64,000 bases of DNA, from contig NOWV01000015.1 in assembly GCA_003344405.1 (NCBI GenBank), forward strand, positions 186,001 to 250,000, in the 5' to 3' direction. Of the stretch, positions 51,829 through 62,307 are shown piece by piece. Both the position numbers and the translations under genes were made by a program. The stretch's first letter is position 1. Each line of letters opens with the position of its first letter. The DNA is from Trichoplax sp. H2. Lineage: Eukaryota > Placozoa > Uniplacotomia > Trichoplacea. Under the pieces are notes generated by a model. That model ran no database searches. It was not told where the DNA came from and saw only the letters and a list, made by a program, of their open reading frames with translations.

Positions 51829-52707
51829 ATGGGTCAAAAACCGAGTCATAAAGTGAAATTGTCTATTGGAGGCCGTAGCGACGATCGAATACAACATTTA
51901 CTGCAATCTGGTCGTCGATATCGTCAACATAAGGACTACGAACGCGCTAAAAAGCAATATATTAAAGCTCTTGATAGTGTCATTAATAATAAGCTGGAAA
52001 AAGTTCTATATCGAAATCGATTACTGTTAGAAATTTTCCTTGACATTTCTCGCTGTCATCGAAAACTTTTACAAGTGGATGAAGCAAATTATTACTGTAG
52101 ACTTGCTGAAAATGTAGCTAAACAAATTCGAAATCAACTCGCTAACGATCACAGTTTAGATTCTATTTCCGATTGCGACATGAAAAAGCAAGATCATGCA
52201 GCATTAGATACCCACAATTTGGATCATTTTGGAAGGAACGAATTAAGAAGTTATGACTTGGCAATTGGCATATTATATGGTAAGATTGGAAGAATGTATT
52301 TTGCACAATGTAAATACAGTGAAGCTTTACCTATCTGTAAAACAGCAATCAATATTCAAACGACATTGCGTAGTAAATGTGATCAAGATATCGCTACATT
52401 ATATGATGTTATTGGACATGTCTATAAATATAAAAGTAAGTACGATGAAGCTTTGTCACACTATCAAGCCTCGTTAAATATGAGGCAAGAATTGAAAGAA
52501 ACAAATAAGTTAGACCTAGCTAACTCTTATGAAAACATTGCCGATATCTATAGTAGACAACGGAAATTAGACGATGCTTTATCCTTATATGAAACATCGC
52601 GAAACCTTAGACAAGAAATATTAGGAAATGACGCCATCGAAATTAAGCATTCAAATGGGCGTATAACCAAAATCCTTTATTTACAAGACAAACATAACGA
52701 TCTATGA
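51829..52707 (+). CDS. short TPR protein 2 with N-myristoylation-type start
   Basis: 292 codons from an ATG with an in-frame TAG 21 bp upstream. The protein opens MGQKPSHK: Gly2, Ser6 and basic residues at 8 and 10, fitting N-myristoylation plus a basic patch. TPR-like helical pairs lie at about residues 22-53 and 66-98. A variable polar linker (about 105-138) follows, then three clearer kinesin-light-chain-type units at about 145-178, 187-220 and 229-262. It closely matches the gene at 60.7 kb through LLQSG, YCRLAE, LYDVIGHVYKY and ANSYENI, and more distantly the N terminus of the 1127-residue gene. No catalytic domain. Inferred adaptor that binds peptides or other TPR proteins at membranes. 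A tandem repeat lies on each side of it. An overlapping ORF in another frame (52253-52477) is a shadow. Confidence 0.88.
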   Translation: MGQKPSHKVKLSIGGRSDDRIQHLLQSGRRYRQHKDYERAKKQYIKALDSVINNKLEKVLYRNRLLLEIFLDISRCHRKLLQVDEANYYCRLAENVAKQIRNQLANDHSLDSISDCDMKKQDHAALDTHNLDHFGRNELRSYDLAIGILYGKIGRMYFAQCKYSEALPICKTAINIQTTLRSKCDQDIATLYDVIGHVYKYKSKYDEALSHYQASLNMRQELKETNKLDLANSYENIADIYSRQRKLDDALSLYETSRNLRQEILGNDAIEIKHSNGRITKILYLQDKHNDL

Positions 52708-52786
52708 AAAGTGCTGAAGTCGAAATTTTCATAGCAGAAATTACAAAATTACTATAATTACGAAATGTAATCATTATTAGTAATGG

Positions 52787-53390
52787 GTTTATTGGTTAAC
52801 AAACCATCACGCGATCTCTTGCAATTCGACCTTGAAATTAAGGCATGATGTATAAATCGTTACAACTATTGGTCATATTTCCTTAATTCTAAGTGTAAGG
52901 ACTATTAGTTGATTTATTATTAACAAGCCATCACGCGATCATTTGCAAATGGAATGTAAAATGGAAGTTATAAGTAGATACAACTGTTGGTCACATCATT
53001 TTGATGCTAAGTGTAAGGAATAGTAGTTGATTTATTATTAACAAGTCATCACGCGATCATTTGCAAATGGCTAGTGAAATTAAAGCACTAAATTTATACA
53101 ACTGTTGATCACATTATCTTGATTCCACCTGCAAAAAATAGTAGTTGATTTATTATTAACAGCTCATCACGCGATCGTTTGCAAATGGATAGTGAAATGG
53201 AAGCACTAAATTAATATAACTGTTGGTCACATTATCTTAATTCTATATGCAAGAACTAGCTGTTGATTTATTATTAATAAATCATTATTCGATCTTTTAC
53301 AAATGGACTATGAAATTAAAGTACTGAATTGAAACAGCTGTTGGTGATACTATCTCGATTCTACTTACAGGGACTGTTATTAATTTATAT
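52787..53390. repeat. tandem repeat, five units of about 118-125 bp, 3' of TPR gene 2
   Basis: Units start near 52787, 52911, 53029, 53147 and 53264. Four of them carry CATCACGCGATC followed by TTGCAA; the fifth is decayed to CATTATTCGATC. Other constant blocks: GATTTATTATTAA, ACAACTGTTGGTCAC and TAAGTGTAAGGA. The regular period and graded divergence indicate a minisatellite-like array. Confidence 0.85.
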
Positions 53391-56300
53391 TGAATAAAAC
53401 CGCAAGTGAAGATTTAAGTTCTTGGCAAATGTAGGCTTTTCACTTTTTAACACTTTTCATTTCCTTGCTCAGCTTTTTTCTTCTAAAGGAAATCATTTCA
53501 CATCATCGAGGCAAATTGCTCTCGAATTCCATGCTCTATGAGGTAGATAAGATAATAGGCATGATGAATATCTTTTCCTTCCTTTTCGCCTAACTGGTCC
53601 TTTCTCCTGCGTTTTTCAAATAATGTAGTTAAATTGATCATCATTCTCGTCTTGATGTATCATACTATGTTAAAACAGATGACTGCAATTTAGAAAGCAA
53701 TTTATTACTATCAAAATAGAGGCGTTAAATTAACCTTCTAACAGTGCAGTTATTTCTTGCTGAATGACATTTTAACTGTGAAAGCAATTTATGTGTGGAG
53801 ATTTTCGTTACTTCAATTTCTTTTAATCAATTTTGTAACGGCTTTTGATTTTAGTAGGAAATAGCTTACTTTCTATTCATTGTGGTGGCTCTAACAGTGT
53901 GATAGTATATTTTTATGATCTGATCTCTATCATCCTTCTTTACGCACGCCCAACAGTTTCTTTGACCTGTCTTATGTTAGTATTAAAATTGATCCAAGTC
54001 ATTATCATTGCAGCGATAGCTATGACTAATAGAATATTTCTCAGACGTTTGCATTCCTTTTTTACGGTATTAATACTCAAAATAAAGCATCAGTGAAAGT
54101 GTCGATACTTTTGATGTTCCTTGTGAAAAGAGTACATACAAAATTTTAATACATTGGCATAAAAAGCTTTTAATCTAATTTGTATCAGTAAAATGACTTA
54201 TTTGATCAATCCTGTAATACCCGTATTGAGAGTAGAAATGACTAGATATTAAGTTGATAATTGAGGTGGAAATAGTCATGACGGACTAACTTTTTACGTT
54301 TCTTACTTGGGAAAATCACGTAATATTGAAATAAATGGACCTTAACCTAAATAGCGTCAGTAGATGGTAAGAACACTTATTTTGCTTATTAATTTGTGTG
54401 AAAGTACAATTCTAGAACATTAGATTAAATAATATTAAAATAAGTATTGGAAAAAGTTAGATACTAGCTATTGCAGCATTTTCTGCCTATTATTAGCACG
54501 TTTATGTGTTGCTACTTACCCTTAGAGATTAGGCGTTTACACTCTTAGAAAATAGAATTGATTAAAGACCACTAATTATCTAAATCACAAATCGAACGTA
54601 GTAGCAGTCCGGCTATTACATCTAAATATTCTCTCGACAAATATATATAGAAATGAAAGGATTCTGTTCGATGTCGTTTTAGTTTTGTTAATTAGATATA
54701 AGCAAGTAAGATAAAGATATCTGATTTTGCCATTTTAAGTTATAATATGGTAATATAATAACCAAATTAGCAATGGAATTTGAAAATATTAAAAGTCATA
54801 CCAATTCTATAATTTCGCTAGCATCAAGGCACTGTAGTGACATACACAAGTAAAAATAATTATCTCTTGATTTTATATGTACAAATTAGCTGTCACTAAA
54901 TGTGATGATCCTGTTTATAGTTCAAATACTGCATTTTATCGCAATATTTGCTGTGATTAAATCGTATACTCCGTAGTTCAGTACTTAAAATTCTTCCATA
55001 ATTTGGGCTAGGTTGGTTTTTACTTTAAATTATTTGTATAAGCATTTGTGCATCTAATTTCGAAGAACATTTTTATTAAAACTCTGCCTGTCTAGATATC
55101 TTTCTATCCATTGCTATTTTAAAGGTTTTTATTGCTTATCGCATGAGTTGAATAAAGTATTACGTTAGCTAAACAATGTCAGGTTTCTGATTTTCTTTCT
55201 GTTTTAAAGGCTATTAGCAGCTATTCAATATATTATTGCATAGGGCAATTCTTTCATTGCGAGCATCTTTCAAGATCGGGTTAGACTGCTTTGTTGTGGA
55301 ATGCTATATGATTAGTACTAAATTTGTACTTACTATACGACGGCAAATGTAGTTATTTAAAGCTCTTTTGCTACCTTCTGTAATATAGCTAAAAGACTAA
55401 CTTCACTATGTTACTTAACTAAACTTGCCTAATCTAAACTAATTAGATTTCCCTAGATAACTAACAATAACTGAGAAATGCACTTTCGGAATCTTTTAAC
55501 TATAGCTTTATTCTAGAAAATGCAAGTCTAATTTAATATTCAAAATCAATCATTCAAATAGTCTTTCTAGCCATAAAACCGGTTTACGATGTGTGATATA
55601 TTTCGACCTATAAGACTTCGTGAATGCATTAAATTTTTCCTAGTCTAATCCAATGAATCTGCAATATTACTATAGATTAACTTGATGTTTGCTCTAGCTT
55701 ATAATTAACAGGATTTATATTGAATTTACCATTGACAATTCATATACCATATTTAGTATAATTTAACCTGTATTAGGAACAGGTTTGTATCGGCTATATT
55801 AAGTCATAAAATAATTCATGTACATATCCAAATTAATAACTATCTTAACGTGATATATATGTTAACCTATATACATGTCTAAATTAAGTAAGTTATCATT
55901 CATCACGGTAAATTCACTACTATGACACACTAGGATACTTACTTTGTTACTCTAGGAAGGTTTCTTCATCCTAACTTCAATTAGATCGCTATATTTCACG
56001 AGAAATGATGTTTAAAAATTCCATTCATAACTAATTATGAATGATCGATACCAAAGGCGGTTTTCTCGAATTGTCTATAGTTCATGAAAATGCACGACAT
56101 AAAGGATCCTTTTGGTTTCTATATACATAACCGAATAATTAATAACATTCTACAGATTTTGGGTCATCATGGAGCTATTTAATTTCATATTGCTTCCTTG
56201 TAAAAATGATTGAGACTTGTAAGATCGCAAATATCTGGTATACCTTCATGGTCCTCCAATTAAATAAATAGGTGTTTGTAATGTAACTTAGTATTGTGAT

Positions 56301-56492
56301 TGTAGACTGTTAGCCATGTGTAGTATAATGTACGGTAGATATTTATCGTAAGAGATATTTGGTAGCTATAACTATAGACTGTAGTGGTATAGACTCTATG
56401 CTAGATTACAAATGACTATATACAGTAAGCTGTTGAGTTACTAATAAAGTTATAGGTAAAAATAGAACTGTAAATCATATATTAGGATATGG
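53391..56492. other. non-coding stretch, nothing recognised
   Basis: A hydrophobic 83-codon frame at 53845-54096 starts with TTG, not ATG, and has no recognisable family; I do not call it. Otherwise AT-rich. Confidence 0.45.
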
Positions 56493-56681
56493 TTAATTTA
56501 TTGTACTTTGGCTGGTGTGAATAATGTCTACGTAAGTATTGTAGTCGTATCCATATTGGATTAATGATGGTCCGCAGTAGAATAGTGTTACTAAGAATAA
56601 TTTAACTACGTGTAAAATAAGGTAAAAGGTTGCCATGCGGATTGTAGCTGCGAATGCTACGAAAAGTATAAAAGCATGCAA
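56493..56681 (-). CDS. small ORF with hydrophobic N terminus (speculative)
   Basis: 62 codons from an ATG with an upstream in-frame TAA. The first 25-35 residues are hydrophobic (FILFVAFAATI, then FYLILHVVKLFLVTLFY), resembling a signal peptide or membrane segment. The tail is polar and Tyr-rich. An AATAAA overlaps the stop codon. No family recognised. It may be chance. Confidence 0.15.
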   Translation of the reverse strand: MHAFILFVAFAATIRMATFYLILHVVKLFLVTLFYCGPSLIQYGYDYNTYVDIIHTSQSTIN

Positions 56682-56829
56682 CTTTGGATTATTCTGTTAG
56701 TTCGTTGTAGAAGTGTTTAGTAGTAGTATTCGGCTAGAGTAGAGCTGTGTGTAGTTAATCTTTGTATAAGATTCAATAAAGCCCTTATTTTTTTTAAATT
56801 TGGAATCTCGTGATTGGTATATATCACAG

Positions 56830-57464
56830 TGTTACAGTGTTAAATACTGTATTACAGTAGAAATATCTATGTTAGGATAATTTTGTTAAACTATCCTTAT
56901 TTAGTTAGCTTCTAATTTGGATATACTGTGTTTTAATATAGTACTGACTTTTTATGACAGTGACACTTATACACATACTGAAATTAATAGTTATAATAGG
57001 GAATGCAAATCATCTACTTACAGTTCGAATCATTGGGATTGTAATTTACTTATGGTAGATTGTAAATTATCATGGAAATGTTCCGTGATAGGACATATCG
57101 TAATCTGACTATTCTGTATTAGTCATTACATGTCTATATTCGTAAATACTGTTGTCTACATTAAGGGAGCAGTAAGCTAAACTAAATATCTAATTCAGTA
57201 AATGATTCCGAGGTTAATTGTATTAACTATGACTCATGAACTATTGAAGAATAGTATATAAATGCAGTATATCGTGAAATAAAGAGAATTGTCCAACTTA
57301 GTGTTTAACGTAAAATACGAGGCGTTTAAGTCTTTGTGTAGTCTGCTAGTAGAGCAAAAGTGTTTGTGATAGTGCAGATATCGTTCTTTGATACGTGCGT
57401 GGTTCAAGGAACTGACTTATTGATCGTATATTGCGTTATCTTGTTGCAAAGCTGTTTTGTGACA
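56830..57464 (+). mobile_element. solo-LTR-like element, family 1, copy 3
   Basis: 635 bp starting TGTTACAG and ending TTGTGACA, homologous end to end to 6997-7630 (apart from the last 15 or so bases) and to 18510-18865. The flanking pentamers CACAG and ATAGG do not match, so the target duplication is lost, or the copy arose by recombination between elements. The 63-codon ORF at 56917-57108 lies inside and is not a gene. Confidence 0.72.
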
Positions 57465-60400
57465 ATAGGATAGCTTACTTTGAATAATTAATTAAAATTT
57501 ATGCTATTTCTCTCTATAAGTTTGTAATATAATTTGCTTCATCTACCTACTGGAGTCTTACTATTATGACAAAGTTTCGAATTAACCTTGCTAGAAAATT
57601 TTACTTTGTGGTAATAATCGTGCTGGTATCTTCTAATCAAATAATTTCCAATTATCAAACGAAGTCGAATCTAAATTAAAATCTCTTCGGAATGTCTTCA
57701 ATGCATGAACATTGTCTTATATGGAATTATCCGTTTATCCAAATTTATAATTCAAATTGAATTCACCCAGTAATAAAGGTTATTCTATTACCTAATGTAG
57801 ATATAGCAAAACTAGAACTTTGCCGATTCAAAATTAAGCTACTCTTGCGATATTGACTTGATATTCTATAATTGTGACAAACAATGAATAATCATTTTTA
57901 CCCAATTAATTATGCCTCCTTCACGATCACAATAGAAAATGAAGTCCCATTCTTTTAATTAATCATGACCCATCTTATATTTCCTGTTATCATGCTCTTA
58001 TTAATCTGTGTAACAAAATAAAGTCAGCGTTGCTAAAATTTTCTACTTCAATGTTTACTAACTAGAAAAAAGTTAGCCAAGAATTGATTTAAGATTTTTG
58101 GATAGCATCTTAATACCGGTATTTAATGCATTTTTAGAGAGGAAATGCGAATTGTGTCTCGTATATTACCGGAAGGAAGGTGATGGAAGTAATAATTACG
58201 AAATGTTGCTAATATGCTACGTAAATTTGAATGCTTTACCATCAATTATTGATATCTAATTTTATGATTGCGAGATCTTATCAATTTGAATATTTTAACT
58301 ACGATGGCCTTAAATTTCTGGAAAAAAATCATTGTCTATCTCCGATTAGATTATCTACTTCAGAATTTAAGCAGGCTAACTGCTAAGATATGGCTATTTA
58401 AATTGAATAGCATTTATATTTCTTTCTCATTCGTTTATATTACTATATTCTAGCAGAATATCGTAGTTCTCAGTTAAAGCTTATAAAAACTTTGCTGCAT
58501 ATTAAGGCCAACTTAACTTCTATAGTACGTCAAAATAGCTAGCAGAAATACTAAATATATCTTTACGTAAATGTAAGTATTAGAAAAATAATTCAATTTT
58601 GAAACTTGTGTGCAAGCTGCTTTCCTTAGTACAAAATGGTTAACAGATAGTACCAACAGCTTGTGAATTTTCATAGCAATTAAGTTTCTAGATGAAGAAC
58701 ATCAAAAGTAGTAAGACCACATATACTCCAGTTTTTTTCACGATAGATGAAATTAACTGTAGTGGCTTGCAGATAATTTTCTACACCTTTATCGTGGCAT
58801 TAACACCATTTGCATTACTTTAATTTACGGTATCTTCAGTATTAGCTAACTTTTAACAATTTTTTCAAATAAAACCAAGTCTGCGAATTTTTCCACCTAT
58901 GGCACGATCTTAAGGCTTATCTAAGTGTTTAACTGAAAAACGTAAGGCTGATGATTTTATACAGTAAAATGCTGATAAAAAATCACGATAAAGGTACTGT
59001 TTAGATAAAGTGGAAAATTTAAGTGCTTACTACAGCGCTTGTTGGTCAGTTCTTAAGTTAAGCTATTCCCACGGATCTATTCATCGAATCATGAGAGTAC
59101 CCACAACTAATTAAATTAGAGAAATCACAATATACCGGTAATTCTGCAAGCGTGATAAAAGCTCTTCCGTTAAGTAAGCTATCGGTCTTAATTACATATA
59201 GCGTAAACTATTATAGTATCTGTTAATAATAAACGGTACAATATTCACCTTAAAAGCCGTTTAACTATTAATTGAAATATTATTAAAAATATAAGTATAT
59301 TTTGACTTAAGATGAACCCTGACCAATTATTATTATCGCTCACTTCTATGAATTCATTAGTTATGAAATCGTCCTTCATATTTTTTAACATTAAAGCCCA
59401 AGATAGCTTAATTGTTGATTTTGCATTTTGGAAAGACATCTAATAAATTAAGCAATGGTCAATTTAAAAATCTGGTTAATTCAACCTAGCTAGTATTGAC
59501 CAGCTACAAACTATAGGGATGGATAGAATAATTTATGTATGATTTTATTACCTTATCCATAGTAGAAAACTTTTATAAACGTGGTCATTTCCCTTAATTT
59601 TTAGGATATAGACTGGAAATAGATCTGACTCAGCAACTGGGTCATGCTAAAATAAAAGTAATTGTCTAGATGCGGCAGGAAATAAAATAAAATTTAAATA
59701 ATCAAATTTTAAATTAGTCTAGTCCGGAATAATAGTTTCATAATTAACTGAATCGATTAGCTATAGTACCTATAGATGTTAAGAAAGAATTTATTCTACA
59801 TTCAACAGAGAAAAATATTAATCACTTTATTAATTAGTTTATCGAAATCCAATCAAGCTATTCATAAGTTATTATTTATCCGATATGTTACGATTGTAGA
59901 GTATGAAAATCGATCCTACTACAAAGAGCGTAATTTTAAGATAATTAATACTATTGAACTTCTAGAACCAACGCCATTGCTGTAAAAAAATAGTCAAGTA
60001 TTTAATCTAATCTAAGGTATGATCTTTCAAAATATATTTGACAGATCTCAGATATCGAACGCTTAAAACTGGGAAAAATTGGATTATAATAATAATATCA
60101 ATTATGCAATGAATTTAAAATGTCTCTTCCGCACGAATCATTAACTAAAATAGTACATTGAATCATCATACCATCTATGGCCAGCTGTGCTTTAATCAAT
60201 CTACTAACTATATTGTTTACGTTCTATGTAATGTATCGTAGTAAACATCAAAGGGTTCATTGTATGCATGCTTGGATGATTTTTTTCATATAGTATACTC
60301 TAAAATCCTCCATTGGTTCTAATTTGTCTTTCACTTTGATGAATTTAATTTAATAATAAAATACTTACCCGGCAAAGAAGTTATTGTTATGTAAATTGAA

Positions 60401-60683
60401 TTGAAGGAAATACAAAGCTAAATTGTCACTTTGATGGCTGTATTTTATTTAATTTACGGTAATTAAGACCGGATGACTGATATGAAATTTTTAACCATTG
60501 AGCGGGCATGACTATTATTCAATGCAATCGTATTTAATCCAAGAAATATCATTATTTTCTGCTTAAAGTTCTCGACTGACACTTTCCTCATCGAATAGCT
60601 AAGTTTAAACAAACTTTGCATTTGTGTTGGGATTGTCAATCCGAATTTAAGAAACTGTGGTAAAAGCTTGCCTGATATTCATT
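57465..60683. other. non-coding stretch 5' of TPR gene 3
   Basis: ORFs of 61-69 codons (58268, 59245, 59776) are AT-driven, without recognisable features. No repeat noted. Confidence 0.45.
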
Positions 60684-61589
60684 ATGGGTCATAACATCAG
60701 CCACGTCGTGAAATCATCACTAGAAAGTCGCAGTAATTACCAAATAGAGTCTTTACTGCAATCTGGTCATCGGCTTTGCAAAAGTAAAGATTACGAAAAT
60801 GCAAGAATCCACTACTTGAAAGCCTTAGAAATTATCAATCAGAAAGGTAGTAAAGGACTTTATCGTGATCAACTATGCTGTGAAATCTACATGACCATTG
60901 CTTACATTTATCAGCATCAGTTACAAAGTGACGAGGCAGAATTGTATTGCCGACTGGCTGATACATTAATTGGTCAAATCAAAACCCAACTGCGCGAGGA
61001 TAAAGATTTGCATTCCGTATCTGTATTGAAAGCCAATAAAAATAATCACGATAATCATTTAATATCTAGTTGGACCGATTTTGGCCGTGATAATTTAGAT
61101 GCATTGGAAAATTACACTATAATTTTAGCTTCATTATATACCAAAATAGGCAGTATAAAATACAGCCAGTATAAATATGAATCTGCAGTATCGGTTTGCC
61201 AGAGGGCGATTTTTATTAAATCGAATCTCTTAGGCATCCGTGGTGATTCAGATATTGCCACCATGTATGATGTCATTGGTCATTCCTATAAATATCAAGG
61301 TAAATACACCAATGCCCTGGATAATTATCATAAGTCATTAAAGATCCAATCAAAAATATCAGGAAACGGAAATTATAGTCTAAGTATCGCCAACTGTTAT
61401 GAAAATATTGGCGAAATATTTCATCGACAGAAAAATTTCGGTCAAGCTTTATCCTTGCATAAGAAATCGTTGAATATTCGATCAAAGATATTAGGATACG
61501 ATACTATTGAAGTCTTACACTCCAGCAGTAGACTTGCTAAAACTATGTGGGAATATAACAACGCTTGTGAATCTGCTATACAGGACTAA
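60684..61589 (+). CDS. short TPR protein 3 with N-myristoylation-type start
   Basis: 301 codons from the ATG at 60684. The frame is open a further nine codons to a GTG at 60657, but the ATG is chosen because it yields MGHNIS, aligned with the starts of its two paralogues. Like them it has Gly2 and Ser6, the N-myristoylation pattern. Layout as in the gene at 51.8 kb: two N-terminal TPR-like pairs (LLQSGHRLCKSKDYENAR and the CCEIYMTIAYIYQHQ region), a variable His/Asn/Asp-rich linker, then three TPR units (ASLYTKIGSIKYSQYKYE, MYDVIGHSYKYQGKY, ANCYENIGEIFHRQKNF). It ends shortly after the same point as its paralogue. Inferred membrane-anchored adaptor with no enzymatic domain. The opposite-strand ORF at 61273-61485 is a shadow. 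Confidence 0.88.
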   Translation: MGHNISHVVKSSLESRSNYQIESLLQSGHRLCKSKDYENARIHYLKALEIINQKGSKGLYRDQLCCEIYMTIAYIYQHQLQSDEAELYCRLADTLIGQIKTQLREDKDLHSVSVLKANKNNHDNHLISSWTDFGRDNLDALENYTIILASLYTKIGSIKYSQYKYESAVSVCQRAIFIKSNLLGIRGDSDIATMYDVIGHSYKYQGKYTNALDNYHKSLKIQSKISGNGNYSLSIANCYENIGEIFHRQKNFGQALSLHKKSLNIRSKILGYDTIEVLHSSSRLAKTMWEYNNACESAIQD

Positions 61590-62112
61590 TATGAAATTCA
61601 AGAATGCAAAATATAGATATTGGCGAAATAAGTTCAAAAAAGATGTTATCTTATTTATAATTATAATTTGACTATTATTGTATTCTCAGAGATGTAAAGG
61701 GGTCATATCAGACATGATTGGTACATACAGTCTGAAACTTAATTTTTCTAAATTGTATAAAATTCTTTGAGTTTTTCTAATATTGCTAAGCGTTAATGCG
61801 ATCTAATTTAATCAGTAATGTGATTTACATATTTTTTCTGATGCATTTTTAACATTTTTATACTAGCTGCATAAATTTTTGCATAATTATAAATATTACT
61901 AATTGGATAGAGAGCGAGAAATCAGTTGCAACATAAACCGTGGGTGCCAAGAAAAAGAGAAGAAACATTGATAGAAATTTTATTAATCGTATTCGTTAAT
62001 GACAAGGAAAAAAATAAAATAAAATATTCTCAAAATTAGATGCTGATAATTACTCTCATACAATATTTATAGTTCTAATAAGGAAAGATGCTTAAGCGAA
62101 TGCGATTTAAAA
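61590..62112. other. 3' region of TPR gene 3
   Basis: Presumed 3' untranslated and intergenic DNA; no strong signal seen. Confidence 0.4.
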
Positions 62113-62307
62113 ATGAAACGACAAAAAATCAAGATATTATCCAACAATGACAGCTTTCTGCTTTTCAAGTTTTATCTATGCTTGCGCAGAAATAGAAAAT
62201 ATTCCTTAAATCAAGTCTTATCAGGAAAATATGACAGAAGCATGACATTAAAGTATCTGGATAACTGTAATATCTATATAGCCGATAGCTACTTCTCTAC
62301 TTTTTGA
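62113..62307 (+). pseudogene. decayed TPR unit (relic of a fourth TPR gene)
   Basis: A 64-codon frame whose last 32 residues, from KYSLN to IADSY, match the spacing and key positions of the TPR units nearby. LKYLDNCNIYIADSYF aligns with the LAVLGDQNLDVADSYF stretch of the large TPR gene. A stop follows where the next helix should begin, and no flanking units remain. Best read as a fragment of a lost paralogue 0.5 kb beyond TPR gene 3; chance similarity cannot be excluded. Confidence 0.4.

Noticed and set aside
52253-52477. 74-codon ORF overlapping TPR gene 2
   Set aside because: Alternative-frame shadow of a clear coding region.
52787-53390. Regular array considered as a CRISPR
   Set aside because: Whole units of about 120 bp are repeated with graded divergence, there are no unique spacers or cas genes, and the genome is animal-like.
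53845-54096. Hydrophobic 83-codon ORF on the + strand
   Set aside because: Starts with TTG and has no recognisable family. An exon is possible but unsupported.
56917-57108. 63-codon ORF
   Set aside because: Inside the family-1 LTR; the other copies do not obviously keep it open.
61273-61485. 70-codon ORF opposite TPR gene 3
   Set aside because: Antisense shadow of a clear coding region.
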